Part shown: positions 24,215-34,220 of the stretch, in pieces | How the letters are laid out: every line of letters begins with the position of its first letter | Numbering within the stretch: position 1 is the stretch's first letter | From: an uncultured Pseudomonadota bacterium | GTDB lineage: Bacteria > Pseudomonadota > Gammaproteobacteria > Burkholderiales > Rhodocyclaceae | Length of the DNA: 64,000 bases | NCBI GenBank assembly: GCA_946479855.1 | Contig: CAMLHL010000003.1 | Coordinates: 16,763-80,762, forward strand | Direction of reading: 5' to 3' | Translations under genes and position numbers: made by a program | Notes under the pieces: model-generated | What the model saw: the letters and a program-made list of their open reading frames with translations, nothing else | What the model was told of the DNA's origin: nothing | The model's database searches: none

Positions 24215-27200
24215 TCAGCCCACCCAGCGCCGTGCGTTGCGGAACATGCGCATCCAGGGCGAATCCTCGCCCCAGTTTTCCGGATGCCAGGACATCTGCA
24301 CGGTGCGGAAGACGCGCTCGGGGTGCGGCATCATGATCGTGAAGCGGCCGTCCTCGGTGGTTACCGCCGTCAAACCGTTCGGCGAACCGTTCGGGTTGTA
24401 CGGGTAGACTTCCGTCGGATTGCCGTGGTTATCCACGTAGCGCAGCGCCGCCAGCACCTCGGCCTGGTCCGCCGGGTTGTCGAACACTGCCCGGCCTTCG
24501 CCATGGGAGACAACGATGGGAATGCGCGATTTTTCCATGCCGCGGAAGAAGAGCGAGGGCGATTCCTGCACTTCGGCCAGCACGAAGCGGGCTTCGAACT
24601 GCTCGACCTGGTTGCGGCGGAAAGCCGGCCAGTGTTCAGCGCCAGGGATGATCGATTTCAGCGCGCTCATCATCTGGCAACCGTTGCAGACGCCCAGCGC
24701 GAAGGTATCCGGACGCTTGAAGAAGGCGGCGAATTCATCGCGGCAGCCGTCGTGCATCAGGATGGTCCGCGCCCAGCCGAGGCCGGCGCCAAGCACGTCA
24801 CCATAGGAGAAGCCGCCGCAGGCGACCAGGCCCTTGAAGTCCTTGAGGCTGACACGACCGGCGAGAATATCGCTCATATGGACGTCGACCGCAGCAAAGC
24901 CGGCCTTGTCGAAGGCAGCGGCCATTTCGTAATGGCTGTTGACCCCCTGCTCGCGCAGGATGGCGACACGCGGGCGACCGCTGATCTGGGCATAAACCTG
25001 GGTGAAATCCTCCTGCGGATCGAAAGTCAGCCAGGGATTCAGCCCGGGGTCCCGGGTATCGAGGATGCGATCGAATTCCTGCTTGGCACAATCCGGGTTG
25101 TCGCGCATGGCCTGCATCTGGTAGCTGGTCTCCGACCAGGCACGCTGCAGGTCGACACGCTTTTCGCGCAGCACGCGCTTGGCGTTGCGGGTGACACGGA
25201 TTTCGTCCCACTCGTTCATCAGGCCGACAAAGTGATAAGGCACACGCAGGGCGCGCAGGATGGGTGTGACCTTTTCCCGGTCGGCGCGGCGAATCTGGAT
25301 CAGCGCCCCGAGCTCTTCGTTGAACAGCACCCGGACGATATTCTCGAAATCGCGACCGGCCAGCAGGTCGGGACGTTTTTCTGAACCGTCGACGTCACCG
25401 GCACCAGCGTCGTAGCAGATGCCGTCGAGATCGAGCGAGACGCCACACCGGCTGGCGAAGGCCATTTCACAGGCGGCGACGAACAGGCCGCCGTCGGAAC
25501 GATCGTGGTAAGCGAGCAGCAGGCCATCACGGTTGAGCTTCTGGACGGCATCGAACAGGCCTTTCAGCTTGGCCGGCTCGTCGACGTCCGGCGCATCGCT
25601 GCCGGTGGCGTTGTACACCTGGGCCAGGGCCGAGCCGCCGAGACGGTTCTGGCCGAGGTCGAGCAGCAGCAGTTCGGTTTCGCCCTGGTCGACGGCCAGT
25701 TGCGGGGTTTTGGTCTTGCGCACGTCGTCGACCGCAGCAAACGAGGTGACGACCAGCGACAGCGGCGAAACGACCTGCTTTTTCTCGCCACCCTCTTCCC
25801 AGGCGGTGCGCATCGACAGCGAATCCTTGCCGACCGGGATCGAGACGCCGATGGCCTTGCACAGGTCGGAAACGGCCTCGACGGTGTCGAACAGGCGGGC
25901 ATCCTCGCCCGGCACGCCGCACGGCGCCATCCAGTTGGCCGACAGCTTGACCTTGCCGAGTTCGCCGACATCGGCGGCGGCCAGGTTGGTCAGCGCCTCG
26001 CCGATGGCCATGCGGCCGGAGGCCGGCGCATCGAACACGGCGAGCGGCGTACGCTCGCCCATGGCGAAGGCTTCGCCAAGGTACCCCTGGTAACCCATGG
26101 TGGTCACCGCGACGTCGGCCACCGGCACCTGCCACGGACCGACCATCTGGTCGCGGGCGGTCATGCCGCCGACCGAACGGTCGCCGATCGAGATCAGGAA
26201 GGTCTTGTCGGCGATGGTCGGCAGACGCATCAGGCGATAGGCGGCGTCCTTCAATTCGATCGAAGCGGCGTCGAAGGAGACAAAAGTTTCCGGCTGGTGC
26301 GTCACGTCGCGCGTCATGCGCGGCGGCTTGCCCAAAAGGGCTTCCATTTCCATGTCGACCGGATTGACGCCGAAATGAGCGTCGGTCACCGTCAGATGGC
26401 CGTCGCCGGTCGCTTCGCCGACCACGGCGAAGGGGCAGCGCTCGCGCTCGCACATGGCCTGGAATTCGGCGATACGGTTTGGCGGAATAGCCAGCACATA
26501 GCGTTCCTGCGATTCGTTCGACCAGATTTCGGCCGGCGACATGCCCGGCTCTTCGGTCGGCACCTTGCGCAGGTCGAACACTGCGCCGACGCCGCCCGAG
26601 TGGGCGAGTTCCGGCAGGGCGTTGGAGACGCCGCCGGCACCGACGTCATGCACCGAGAGGATGGGGTTGTCCTTGCCCATCTGCCAGCAGCGGTCGATGA
26701 CTTCCTGCGCGCGGCGCTGGATTTCCGGGTTGCCGCGCTGCACCGAGGCGAAGTCGAGATCTTCGGCATTGACGCCGGCGGTCATCGACGAGGCGGCGCC
26801 GCCGCCCAGGCCGATCAGCATGCCGGGGCCGCCCAGTTGCACGAACTGGGTGCCGACCGGGAAGGTTTCCTCCTTGAACGACTGCTCGGCCTGGATGCTG
26901 CCCAGGCCGCCGGCGATCATGATCGGCTTGTGGTAGCCGCGCACGACACCGGCCACGTCCTGCTCGTAGGTGCGGAAATAGCCGGTCAGGTTCGGGCGGC
27001 CGAATTCGTTGTTGAAGGCGGCGGCACCGATCGGGCCTTCGAGCATGATGTCGAGGGCGGAAGCGATACGCGACGGGCGGCCGTAGGCCTTTTCCCAGGG
27101 CTGCGGCGCATCCGGCAGATTGAGGTTGGAGACCGAGAAGCCGCAGAGGCCGGCCTTCGGCTTGGAGCCCTTGCCGGTGGCGCCCTCGTCGCGGATTTCA

Positions 27201-28144
27201 CCGCCGGAGCCGGTGGAGGCACCGGGGAAAGGCGAAATCGCCGTCGGGTGGTTGTGCGTCTCGACCTTGGTCAGGATGTGGGTCAGCTCTTCCTTGTAGC
27301 TGTAGCCCCGGTCGGCATCCGGGTAGAAACGCTGGATGGTGGCGCCTTCGATGATCGAGGCGTTGTCGGCATAGGCCATCACCGTGCCCTGCGGATGCGC
27401 CTGATGCGTTTCGCGGATCATGCCGAACAGGGTCTTGTCCTTGGCTTGCCCGTCGATCACCCAGGAAGCGTTGAAAATCTTGTGGCGGCAGTGCTCGGAA
27501 TTGGCCTGGGCGAACATCATCAGCTCGACGTCGGTCGGGTTGCGGCCAGCCTTGGTGAAGATGTCGAGCAGGTAGTCGATCTCGTCGTCGGACAGCGCCA
27601 GGCCGAGCGAGCCGTTAGCCTCGACCAGCGCCGTTTTGCCGCCCTTGAGCACGTCGACCGTATTGAGCGGCTTCGGCTCGAAGTGGCGGAACAGTTCGCC
27701 GGCGGCGGCGAAGCCGGGCAACACGGACTCGGTCATCCGGTCGTGCAGCAGCGCGGCGACTGTCTTCTTTTCATCGGCGCTCAGCGCGCGGCCGCCCTTG
27801 ACCACGAGTTGGAAGGCAATCACCCGCTCGATGCGCTCGATGGCGTCGAGGTCGCAGTTCCAGGCGATGTCGGTGGCCTTCGACGACCACGGCGAAATGG
27901 TGCCGATGCGCGGCGCGACCAGGAACAGTTCACCGGTTTCAGCGCCGGCGGCCCTCTCTTCCAGCAGCGTCGCCAGCTTGGCGCGCTCGTCGGCATTCAG
28001 GGCGCGCTTTTGCGCGACGACGTGCCAGTAATCGGCGACCACCGATTCGATATCCGCGACGGCCGCATTCAGGCGGGCTTGCAGGCGTTGCAGACGGAAG
28101 GCGGAAAAGGCGGCGTCGCCCTTGAGGCAAAGAATGTCGGCCAT
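24215..28144 (-). CDS. purL: Phosphoribosylformylglycinamidine synthase, large single-chain form
   Basis: 1309-residue enzyme for the fourth step of purine synthesis (FGAR + Gln + ATP to FGAM). It is the long proteobacterial form: an N-terminal PurS-like region, two AIRS-type ATP-binding halves ([36 protein letters not shown]), and a C-terminal class I glutaminase with catalytic Cys in [10 protein letters not shown] and His in MPHPERVFR. It is the largest gene in the window and looks monocistronic. Three copies of the dispersed element lie within it in the opposite orientation. Confidence 0.98.
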   Translation of the reverse strand: MADILCLKGDAAFSAFRLQRLQARLNAAVADIESVVADYWHVVAQKRALNADERAKLATLLEERAAGAETGELFLVAPRIGTISPWSSKATDIAWNCDLDAIERIERVIAFQLVVKGGRALSADEKKTVAALLHDRMTESVLPGFAAAGELFRHFEPKPLNTVDVLKGGKTALVEANGSLGLALSDDEIDYLLDIFTKAGRNPTDVELMMFAQANSEHCRHKIFNASWVIDGQAKDKTLFGMIRETHQAHPQGTVMAYADNASIIEGATIQRFYPDADRGYSYKEELTHILTKVETHNHPTAISPFPGASTGSGGEIRDEGATGKGSKPKAGLCGFSVSNLNLPDAPQPWEKAYGRPSRIASALDIMLEGPIGAAAFNNEFGRPNLTGYFRTYEQDVAGVVRGYHKPIMIAGGLGSIQAEQSFKEETFPVGTQFVQLGGPGMLIGLGGGAASSMTAGVNAEDLDFASVQRGNPEIQRRAQEVIDRCWQMGKDNPILSVHDVGAGGVSNALPELAHSGGVGAVFDLRKVPTEEPGMSPAEIWSNESQERYVLAIPPNRIAEFQAMCERERCPFAVVGEATGDGHLTVTDAHFGVNPVDMEMEALLGKPPRMTRDVTHQPETFVSFDAASIELKDAAYRLMRLPTIADKTFLISIGDRSVGGMTARDQMVGPWQVPVADVAVTTMGYQGYLGEAFAMGERTPLAVFDAPASGRMAIGEALTNLAAADVGELGKVKLSANWMAPCGVPGEDARLFDTVEAVSDLCKAIGVSIPVGKDSLSMRTAWEEGGEKKQVVSPLSLVVTSFAAVDDVRKTKTPQLAVDQGETELLLLDLGQNRLGGSALAQVYNATGSDAPDVDEPAKLKGLFDAVQKLNRDGLLLAYHDRSDGGLFVAACEMAFASRCGVSLDLDGICYDAGAGDVDGSEKRPDLLAGRDFENIVRVLFNEELGALIQIRRADREKVTPILRALRVPYHFVGLMNEWDEIRVTRNAKRVLREKRVDLQRAWSETSYQMQAMRDNPDCAKQEFDRILDTRDPGLNPWLTFDPQEDFTQVYAQISGRPRVAILREQGVNSHYEMAAAFDKAGFAAVDVHMSDILAGRVSLKDFKGLVACGGFSYGDVLGAGLGWARTILMHDGCRDEFAAFFKRPDTFALGVCNGCQMMSALKSIIPGAEHWPAFRRNQVEQFEARFVLAEVQESPSLFFRGMEKSRIPIVVSHGEGRAVFDNPADQAEVLAALRYVDNHGNPTEVYPYNPNGSPNGLTAVTTEDGRFTIMMPHPERVFRTVQMSWHPENWGEDSPWMRMFRNARRWVG
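24866..24895 (+). repeat. Dispersed GTYGACCGYAGC element in purL, copy 1
   Basis: Exact core GTCGACCGCAGC (24884-24895). The A/T tract is a mixed AATAT 13 bases upstream, weaker than in other copies. Confidence 0.6.
25708..25738 (+). repeat. Dispersed GTYGACCGYAGC element in purL, copy 2
   Basis: Exact core GTCGACCGCAGC (25727-25738), with TTTT 15 bases upstream at 25708-25711. Confidence 0.78.
27634..27664 (+). repeat. Dispersed element in purL, copy 3 (degenerate)
   Basis: Core GTCGACCGTATT (two mismatches at the 3' end), with TTTT exactly 15 bases upstream at 27634-27637. Confidence 0.55.
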
Positions 28145-28305
28145 TGGAGAGTGATTTCGGGTTAGGCGGAGAGGCCGACATTATACCTGAGGCGAGGATG
28201 GACTCCGGAGCCGGGGGAAACGAGACCGCATCAAAAAGTCTGGACGGCGGCCGGAATGGCGATGGCCGACGCCCGAAACGCAGGCAGCGCCATCACTCCG
28301 GACGC

Positions 28306-28551
28306 CTAGTCACGCCAGAAATACAAGCCCAGACAGAGCGCAACGCCGACGACGTACAGCAGCACCGTGCCGGAAATCGCATACGGATAGACCATCAATG
28401 CGACGCCGATCCACTTGACCTTGCCGAGCGCCAGCCGCTTGCCGTAGCGGTAGGCGGCAAAGCCGATCAGCCCGAAGAAGATGGCGCCGAAAAGATAGGC
28501 CGGAGTAGGCAGCGCCAGGCCGAGACCGGCAAGGGTATCCGGCTCACCCAT
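28306..28551 (-). CDS. Small membrane protein
   Basis: 81-residue protein with two or three hydrophobic helices (YLFGAIFFGLIGFAAYRYG; IGVALMVYPYAISGTVLLYVVGVALCLGLYF). No family is recognised with confidence. It overlaps the DUF2164 gene upstream by eight bases on the same strand, so the two are probably translationally coupled. Confidence 0.7.
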   Translation of the reverse strand: MGEPDTLAGLGLALPTPAYLFGAIFFGLIGFAAYRYGKRLALGKVKWIGVALMVYPYAISGTVLLYVVGVALCLGLYFWRD

Positions 28552-28819
28552 GGCGCTTGCCCGGCCTCCCCTGCTTCAGCCAGTACTGAAACTCTTCCTC
28601 ATATACTTCGACATCGAGCTCCGTGACCCGTGCCTGCAGTCGCGCCTGGGCATCGGCGACAGCCTGGTTGTAGACGACGGGGGCGATTTCCTTCAGAAAA
28701 AACCCCAACAGCGCACCGGCATCCAGGCTGCCGATTTCCTCATCGAGGTTCTCGGAGAAGTAACGCTGGATCGAGGCGATGGCGGTTTTACGGGCGTCGG
28801 TGGAGATTTCGATGGTCAT
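28544..28819 (-). CDS. DUF2164 family protein
   Basis: 91-residue soluble protein matching the DUF2164 pattern: ISTDARKTAIASIQRYFSENLDEEIGSL, then GFFLKEIAPVVYNQAVADAQ. The function is unknown. It is the first gene of a pair with the small membrane protein at 28306-28551. Confidence 0.8.
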   Translation of the reverse strand: MTIEISTDARKTAIASIQRYFSENLDEEIGSLDAGALLGFFLKEIAPVVYNQAVADAQARLQARVTELDVEVYEEEFQYWLKQGRPGKRHG

Positions 28820-28871
28820 GATCGTGAAGTTCGGGCAGCGGCAAGTGACGAGTGTAGATGCAATCGACCGC

Positions 28872-29471
28872 TCACCCTCCGGAAACCGCTTTCAGGATCA
28901 GTGGCGCCAGTGCTTCCGGCCATTTGATGCCGCCGCCGCTGGCGAAGTCCTGAGCGGTGGCGGACATTTTTTTCCAGGTCTTGCGGATGATGTCGAGCCA
29001 CTTCTGTTCGCTGTATTCGGCGTGCTCACCGGCAAAACCAAGCATGTAGTGTTCGATGAAAACGAGGCTGCTGACGTCTTCGAGCAACTGCGTGTCGGGA
29101 TTGGTCTTCATCTCCTGTTTGCCGACCGCCGCCTTGACCTGGGCAATCGTCGCCTCGTCGTAGCCGGCCTGGCGCAACAGTGCGCTGGCAGTTTCGGCGT
29201 GAAAGCGGTAAAGGCCGGTCCGCCATGCGAAGTAACCCGGTTTGCCCAGCGGATAGTCGCTGCGCGGCACGGTCCACCGCCGGATGTGCTGGGCGCGCAC
29301 GGCGAGCCGGGCAACCTCACTGGCGCCGGGCGCGAAACGGTCGATCATCTCGGTCATGCGGCGGGCGTAAAGCAGTTCCTTGGGCTGCCCGTCTTCACGG
29401 TTGGGGTCTTCGGCGTTGGCGGCATCGAACAGGGCGATAGCCTGGTTGAAGCGTTCCTGGTCAGCAATCAT
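28872..29471 (-). CDS. DUF4202 family protein
   Basis: 199-residue soluble helical protein. The start (RFNQAIALFDAANAEDPN) and the charged segments (RAQHIRRWTVPRSDYPLGKPGYFAWR and FIEHYMLGFAGEH) correspond to DUF4202. Several conserved histidines (AQHIRRW, EHYML) suggest a metal site, as in HD-like proteins, but this is inference. ATG at 29471 is chosen because the family starts there; an ATG 14 codons earlier gives an atypical leader. Confidence 0.78.
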   Translation of the reverse strand: MIADQERFNQAIALFDAANAEDPNREDGQPKELLYARRMTEMIDRFAPGASEVARLAVRAQHIRRWTVPRSDYPLGKPGYFAWRTGLYRFHAETASALLRQAGYDEATIAQVKAAVGKQEMKTNPDTQLLEDVSSLVFIEHYMLGFAGEHAEYSEQKWLDIIRKTWKKMSATAQDFASGGGIKWPEALAPLILKAVSGG

Positions 29472-29600
29472 TGAATCTCTCGTGGCATCCTGGTTGGCTT
29501 GGTGGCAAGCCATCTCAAGCGATTGCCGACAGGTTAACCTTGCTCAAGGACGGGAGCAATCCTGCCCCCAATCCCTGAAGCGACCGGGAATCCAGGTTCC

Positions 29601-30365
29601 TCACTTTTTCAGCAAGGGAGCGACGAGATCCATGGGCAGCGGGAAGACCACTGTGGTGTTCTTGTCGGCCCCGATCACCGTCAGCGTTTCGAGGTAGCGC
29701 AACAGGATGGCCTGGGGTTCCTGGGCCAGGATCTGGGCAGCCTGGAAGAGTTTTTCCGACGCCTGCAACTCGCCCTCGGCGTGGATCACCTTGGCACGCC
29801 GCTCACGCTCCGCCTCGGCTTGCCGGGCAATCGCCCGGATCATCGATTCGGTCAGATCGACCTGCTTGATCTCGACGTTGGACACCTTGATGCCCCAGGT
29901 GTCGGTTTGTGCATCCAAGGCTTGCTGGATATCCACGTTGAGCCTCTCGCGCTCCGACAACATGTCGTCGAGCAAATGCTTGCCGAGCACCGAACGCAAC
30001 ATGGTCTGCGCCAACTGGCTGGTGGCGTTGAGAAAATCGACCACCTGGATGATGGCCTTCTGCGGATCAATCACTCGAAAATAAACGACGGCGCTGACCT
30101 TGACCGAAACGTTGTCGCGCGAGATCACGTCCTGGGTCGGCACTTCCAGCACGACGGTCCGCAGATCGACGCGGACCACTTGCTGGATGGCCGGGATGAT
30201 GAAGACCAGCCCCGGCCCTTTGACCTGCTGAAAACGACCGAGCGTAAACACGACCCCGCGCTCGTATTCACGGAAGATGCGAATGGCGGAAGCAACCAGC
30301 AAGCCTAGCGCGACAACCAGTATGGGCATGAAGAACCCGGCGAGATCAGAATACAGAGCCATCAT
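29601..30365 (-). CDS. SPFH/band 7 (stomatin-slipin type) membrane protein
   Basis: 254-residue protein with one N-terminal membrane helix ([17 protein letters not shown]), then a band 7 domain ([28 protein letters not shown]) and a coiled coil rich in Glu, Arg and Ala ([26 protein letters not shown]). Slipins form ring-like membrane assemblies and usually pair with an NfeD-type protein, which I do not find next to this gene. It is apparently monocistronic. Confidence 0.88.
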   Translation of the reverse strand: MMALYSDLAGFFMPILVVALGLLVASAIRIFREYERGVVFTLGRFQQVKGPGLVFIIPAIQQVVRVDLRTVVLEVPTQDVISRDNVSVKVSAVVYFRVIDPQKAIIQVVDFLNATSQLAQTMLRSVLGKHLLDDMLSERERLNVDIQQALDAQTDTWGIKVSNVEIKQVDLTESMIRAIARQAEAERERRAKVIHAEGELQASEKLFQAAQILAQEPQAILLRYLETLTVIGADKNTTVVFPLPMDLVAPLLKK

Positions 30366-30427
30366 TCACCCCTTCCCCATTTTCCGGCATTGCCTCTGGG
30401 CATCTCCGCTGCTTCACCGACCCACGC

Positions 30428-30637
30428 TCATGGCGACGGCTTGCCCGCCGAGCAGGCATGGCACGAATTACAGCCGAGCGCCGCATAAAGCGGGCAGAAG
30501 CTGAAAACGGCGGTGGCCAGCAGGACGATGCCCAACCAGCCCCAAATCCCGATCAGCCCGGAAAGCGTGGCGCCGATCAACACGACGCCAACCACCGCCC
30601 GGATGATGCGATCGGTATTGCACATATTCGTTTTCAT
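30428..30637 (-). CDS. DUF2892 (YgaP-type) small membrane protein
   Basis: 69-residue protein beginning MKTNMCNTDRIIRAVVGVVLIG, with two membrane helices separated by IGIWGWLG and ending with FCPLYAALGCNSCHAC. This is the DUF2892 domain that is fused to rhodanese in YgaP. The C-terminal cysteines (Cys-x2-Cys-x2-Cys) could bind metal. AAGGAG seven bases before the ATG fixes the start. Confidence 0.85.
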   Translation of the reverse strand: MKTNMCNTDRIIRAVVGVVLIGATLSGLIGIWGWLGIVLLATAVFSFCPLYAALGCNSCHACSAGKPSP

Positions 30638-31048
30638 CTGACACTCCTTGCTGCTAGCAGCGAAACGTCCGCCAGGCAGAGCGCTTCCGAAGCCGGCCGG
30701 AGGGCCTGAAATCAAACGGGCTGATGCCCGGCCGAGCAATCGATGCACGAGCCATCTCATTCAGAGAATAAGACCTCGCCGCAGGGCGATCGTTCGTGGC
30801 GCGCTCGCCCCGCTCACGGGCAAGCAAAAGGCCAGGGCCTTGCCAAATTCGGCTTTTCCCCGGTCGACCGTAGCCATTCGACGCTTGCGAAAGCGGCAGC
30901 ATTACCCTCCCCCGACGCAGCATGGAAATGTATCGCCCGCCACAGGGTTGCTACTCGGCGCCGAGGCGCTTCTGCTCAGTGTAAGTTTCAATTTTTTACA
31001 ATGGCCAAACGCCGCTTTCATGCGCCATCCTGCCTGCGCCCGCTTAAA
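30638..31048. other. Intergenic region with one dispersed element
   Basis: No convincing gene is seen. It contains the promoter side of both flanking divergent genes and one copy of the dispersed element at 30845-30874. A frame could extend the TonB-like gene back to 30743, but that leader is Arg/Ala-rich and has no ribosome-binding site. Confidence 0.5.
30845..30874 (+). repeat. Dispersed GTYGACCGYAGC element, intergenic
   Basis: Exact core GTCGACCGTAGC (30863-30874), with AAATT 13 bases upstream and a second tract TTTT at 30854-30857, giving the two-tract form. Confidence 0.8.
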
Positions 31049-31882
31049 ATGCCGCCGATGCCGATTGCTGATTTTTTGCCGGAGCAGCGCCCCCTCGGTT
31101 GGGCCCTCGCTGTCTCGCTGGTCCTCCACCTGTTGCTGCTCGTTGAACTCCACGACTCCCGATCGGGGGGACCAACCGCGCCGCCGCGCCTGGAAGCCAG
31201 GTTGACACCGGCCATCCGGCAAGCAACGGAAGCCAGTCAACCGCCGGTCCAAGCAAAAAAACTGCCGGCCAGCAAAGCCAGCGCACCGCGTACCCGCCTG
31301 CTGACAGCCGAGAAATCGCGCGGCCCGGCGGTGCCGGCCGCACCGCAATGGACGGCTGCCGAGAAGGCCGAAATGGACGGCTTTCTCAACGAACTTGCCG
31401 GGCAGGCCCGAGCAACTCCCAAACCGAGCCTGGCCGAGCGGTCGTTGGCGATGGCCCGCCAGGTCGGCCAGCAGATGGCAGCCCAGGACGAGAGCGACGA
31501 AGCGTTGCTGGAGCGCCGCCCGAACGGCCCGCCAGTCGATTCCTTCAGCCTGGAAATCTATATCGAGGGCCTGCTCCGCCGCCTCAATCGCAGCGCCGCT
31601 TTCGTCAAGAACGATCCCCGCAACAAGGGGGTGCGCCCGGCCTCCGTGCAGTTCAGGCTCAACCCGGACGGCTCGCTGAAATCCTTCGTCGTCCTCAATG
31701 CCGGCGATCAGGCCGATGAAATTGCCTTCATCCGGTCGGTCGTCGAGCGCGCCGTACCGTTCTCACCCTTTCCGCCGGATATCGACAAGGCCGCCCGCTC
31801 GCTTGGCGTGACCATCTGCATCCGGCCGAGGGGGGGCAGCGGCCTCGGCTTCACCCGGATGAACGGCAGCCGCTGCAACTGA
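31049..31882 (+). CDS. TonB-like cell-envelope protein
   Basis: 277-residue protein with one N-terminal membrane helix (WALAVSLVLHLLLLVEL), a Pro/Ala/Lys-rich linker as in TonB/TolA, and a C-terminal domain with VQFRLNPDGSLKSFVVLNAGD, which matches the TonB C-terminal strand pattern. It probably spans the periplasm. No ExbB/ExbD or receptor gene is adjacent, so the partner is unknown. The start is uncertain: 31001, 31049 and 31058 all precede the helix. Confidence 0.72.
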   Translation: MPPMPIADFLPEQRPLGWALAVSLVLHLLLLVELHDSRSGGPTAPPRLEARLTPAIRQATEASQPPVQAKKLPASKASAPRTRLLTAEKSRGPAVPAAPQWTAAEKAEMDGFLNELAGQARATPKPSLAERSLAMARQVGQQMAAQDESDEALLERRPNGPPVDSFSLEIYIEGLLRRLNRSAAFVKNDPRNKGVRPASVQFRLNPDGSLKSFVVLNAGDQADEIAFIRSVVERAVPFSPFPPDIDKAARSLGVTICIRPRGGSGLGFTRMNGSRCN

Positions 31883-31928
31883 GTCGCCGGGAAGATCGCC
31901 GGTGGCAGCCAATCCCGGAATTGCCCCG

Positions 31929-31948
31929 TTTTTCCGGTCGACCGTCGC
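31929..31948 (+). repeat. Dispersed element, intergenic, degenerate core
   Basis: Core GTCGACCGTCGC (one mismatch) with T5 only three bases upstream. It lies between two converging genes. Confidence 0.6.
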
Positions 31949-32002
31949 ATTGCCGCCAGAGGCAGAATCGGCCTCCGCCGGACTGCTCCGCTGCCTGTCA
32001 TC

Positions 32003-32752
32003 CTAAAAGCGCAGGCCCAGAGAAATCCGGGTCTGGTCGTTGGGCGAGAAATTCACCTTCTGATCCCACGCCAAACGGATGAAGACCTCCCGAAAATCGT
32101 AGGTCAGGGACGCTCCCCAGCCGACAACCCTGGGATCGCCAGGATTTTCCCGGCCGCGTTTTTCAGATAAATCGATTATCAGGCGATGCTGCATGTCCAA
32201 CTGATAGCGCGCCACCGCGTGCGTGACGGATTGTCCGGTATGCAGGCGGTTATCCTTGACGGTATAGAGCGACAGATTGGTTTGCGGAAGCAGACGGGTC
32301 CCCACACCGTAGACCGCCGAATCGTTCGGATCGAAATTCAGGTTGTAGTAATCCCGGGTATTGGTTCTGCTTACCCCCAGCAGGGCATACACCGACGAAC
32401 CCAGTTCCAGATTCACCGAACCGCCGGCAAAGCCGTGTGTGGCCAGCTGCAGCGAAGGAATCAGCTTGCCGTAATCAGTCTCCAGCGTCAGTTCATAGCC
32501 GGTCCTGAGCTGTTCGAACTCGCTGCCTCGCTGGTAATACCCGATCCACAGCGCATGCGCGCCCTGATTGGCCCGCAGGTTGATATCGATGGCCGCCGCC
32601 TGCCGGCTGGTTGAATAGTAGGAAGGCGTCAGCTTGAATGCCCATCCCGCCGCCTCATCGCCGACCGGCTCCACCGCGCCCGGACGCGACACATCGGCCC
32701 CGGCCTCCAGGGAAAACAGCGCCACCAGCAGGAATGAGCCAATCCGCATCAT
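32003..32752 (-). CDS. Putative outer-membrane beta-barrel protein
   Basis: 249-residue exported protein: signal peptide (MRIGSFLLVALFSLEAGA), then alternating amphipathic strands rich in Tyr, Leu and Gly (HALWIGYYQRG, LRTGYELTLETDYG, VEYALLGVSR-like) and a C-terminal aromatic residue (RISLGLRF), the usual sorting signal of outer-membrane barrels. About ten to twelve strands are plausible. No family is recognised. Confidence 0.68.
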   Translation of the reverse strand: MMRIGSFLLVALFSLEAGADVSRPGAVEPVGDEAAGWAFKLTPSYYSTSRQAAAIDINLRANQGAHALWIGYYQRGSEFEQLRTGYELTLETDYGKLIPSLQLATHGFAGGSVNLELGSSVYALLGVSRTNTRDYYNLNFDPNDSAVYGVGTRLLPQTNLSLYTVKDNRLHTGQSVTHAVARYQLDMQHRLIIDLSEKRGRENPGDPRVVGWGASLTYDFREVFIRLAWDQKVNFSPNDQTRISLGLRF

Positions 32753-32935
32753 CGTCGTCTATGATAGCCATCGGTGATTATCGACTGATTTCATACCCGA
32801 TGAACGACAGCCTGCGTATTGCTCGCCCGCCACTTTTCATCAGCCGGCGGATTCATTGCCGAACGCCTCCGGTCGCGAGCACAGAGCCCGGGGAATGAAG
32901 CAAATGCCCTATCTCCTGCGCATCGATGCGGACCC

Positions 32936-33487
32936 ATGCTGACCAAACTGGATGAGCCGCTGCAACGCCTGCTCCGCTACGCCGCGGCCGGCCACGGCTT
33001 TCTGTTGACCTGTGCGGCACTCGCCCTGGCCGGAACAATGACAGCCGCCTTCCCGGTCACCGCCGTAGTCGTGCCCGCGGTACTCCTCGCTCCCGAACGC
33101 TGGAAAAACATCAGCCTGTCCACCGCCGTCGGCAGCGCCCTCGGCGCCACCCTGCTGGTCATGGCGATCCACCAGATCGGCTGGTCCAGTCTGTATGACC
33201 GCTATCCGCAGCTGACCGCCCATCCCGACTGGGCGGCGGCGATGTCATGGGCGGAAGCCCACGGCGCCGTCGGCCTGTTGCTACTGGCCGCCTCGCCGCT
33301 ACCGCAGACGCCCGTGCTGATTTTTTTCGGAATTACGCAGCAAAACTATCTGGGCGTATTTCTTGCCATGCTGGTCGGCAAGCTGTTGAAGTATGCGCTG
33401 TTTGCATGGATGACCAAGCGCTTTCCCGAAGGCATCAGCAACGGTTTCACTGCCTGGTGGCAGCGCTTCAAGGCCGGGGAACGCTAG
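32936..33487 (+). CDS. YqaA-like (SNARE-associated/DedA superfamily) membrane protein
   Basis: 183-residue inner-membrane protein. FPVTAVVVPAVLLAPERWKNISLSTAVGSALGATLL and the re-entrant-loop segment LAASPLPQTPVLIFFGITQQNYLGVFLAMLVGKLLKY resemble the YqaA branch of the DedA superfamily, whose better-known members move lipids across the membrane. The substrate is unknown. The ATG at 32936 is the first before the conserved part; no strong ribosome-binding site is evident. Confidence 0.75.
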   Translation: MLTKLDEPLQRLLRYAAAGHGFLLTCAALALAGTMTAAFPVTAVVVPAVLLAPERWKNISLSTAVGSALGATLLVMAIHQIGWSSLYDRYPQLTAHPDWAAAMSWAEAHGAVGLLLLAASPLPQTPVLIFFGITQQNYLGVFLAMLVGKLLKYALFAWMTKRFPEGISNGFTAWWQRFKAGER

Positions 33488-33567
33488 GAGCGCAGCCGGC
33501 GTCGCCTCGTTCTGCCGGACTATCCGCGATACCCAGGGTAGGGCTCAGCGGGGCGGATTACAGGCGA

Positions 33568-33592
33568 AAAAAAGCCGGCAGAAAGCCGGCTT
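33568..33592 (-). terminator. Terminator of the PsiF-like gene
   Basis: Arms AAGCCGGC and GCCGGCTT (33572-33579, 33585-33592) with a five-base loop. On the minus strand a run of about seven U residues follows. Confidence 0.88.
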
Positions 33593-33610
33593 CCCGGACG
33601 ATGCGAAGGC

Positions 33611-34003
33611 TTATTTCGCGTCCGCTTCGCACTTCTTGATGAAGGACTTCTTGGCGGCGCCGGACAGCGGCTTGCCGTTCTTGCCCACCGCTTTTTCCGC
33701 ACATCCGGAAGTCGACGGCGCCGCGACGCCGCCCTCGCATTTCTTCATGAAAGACTTCTTGGCCGCACCGGCCAGTGGCTTGCCATTCTTGCCGACGGCC
33801 TTGGCCTCGCAATCCGAGGCGGCGGGCGTAGCGGCCGGCGCGGCGGCTTCCTCGGCTTTCGCTGCCGGGGCGGCGGGCTTCGCCATCGGCTGAGCCGCTG
33901 TCGCGGCCGGCTTGGCGGGCACCGCCGGCTGTGCCGGGGCCTGCGCGTAAGCCAGGCTAACTGCCAACAAACCTGCAACCAACCCGGAAATAATCTTGTT
34001 CAT
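33611..34003 (-). CDS. Exported PsiF-repeat protein
   Basis: 130-residue secreted protein. A signal peptide (MNKIISGLVAGLLAVSLAYA) and an Ala/Pro-rich linker are followed by two near-identical repeats, each with Cys...KAVGKNGKPL.GAAKKSF.KKCE. This is the PsiF repeat, named after an E. coli phosphate-starvation protein of unknown function. Each repeat has a cysteine at both ends, suitable for a disulfide. Confidence 0.88.
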   Translation of the reverse strand: MNKIISGLVAGLLAVSLAYAQAPAQPAVPAKPAATAAQPMAKPAAPAAKAEEAAAPAATPAASDCEAKAVGKNGKPLAGAAKKSFMKKCEGGVAAPSTSGCAEKAVGKNGKPLSGAAKKSFIKKCEADAK

Positions 34004-34220
34004 GTCTCTAGCTCCTCAATGTTTGCAAGGCCGATTGCCTTGCTCAAGCAACGACTCGATGACAATTGCGTTGACGTGGCCGGGACGATTCCGGCCTGCC
34101 GAAACAATTTGTTACCTTCCGATTGCATAACCCGTCTTGAAGATCGGCCGCGAGATTCATATCTTGGCTGCCATGGAGGCACCCGGTAAGGTCGCTTCGT
34201 TTGTAGTTTGGGAGAATCTG

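Noticed and set aside
25505..28165. 886-codon open frame antisense to purL
   Set aside because: purL on the other strand is unmistakable with all catalytic motifs; the antisense frame is His/Arg/Gly-rich and matches no family, as expected for high-GC shadow frames.
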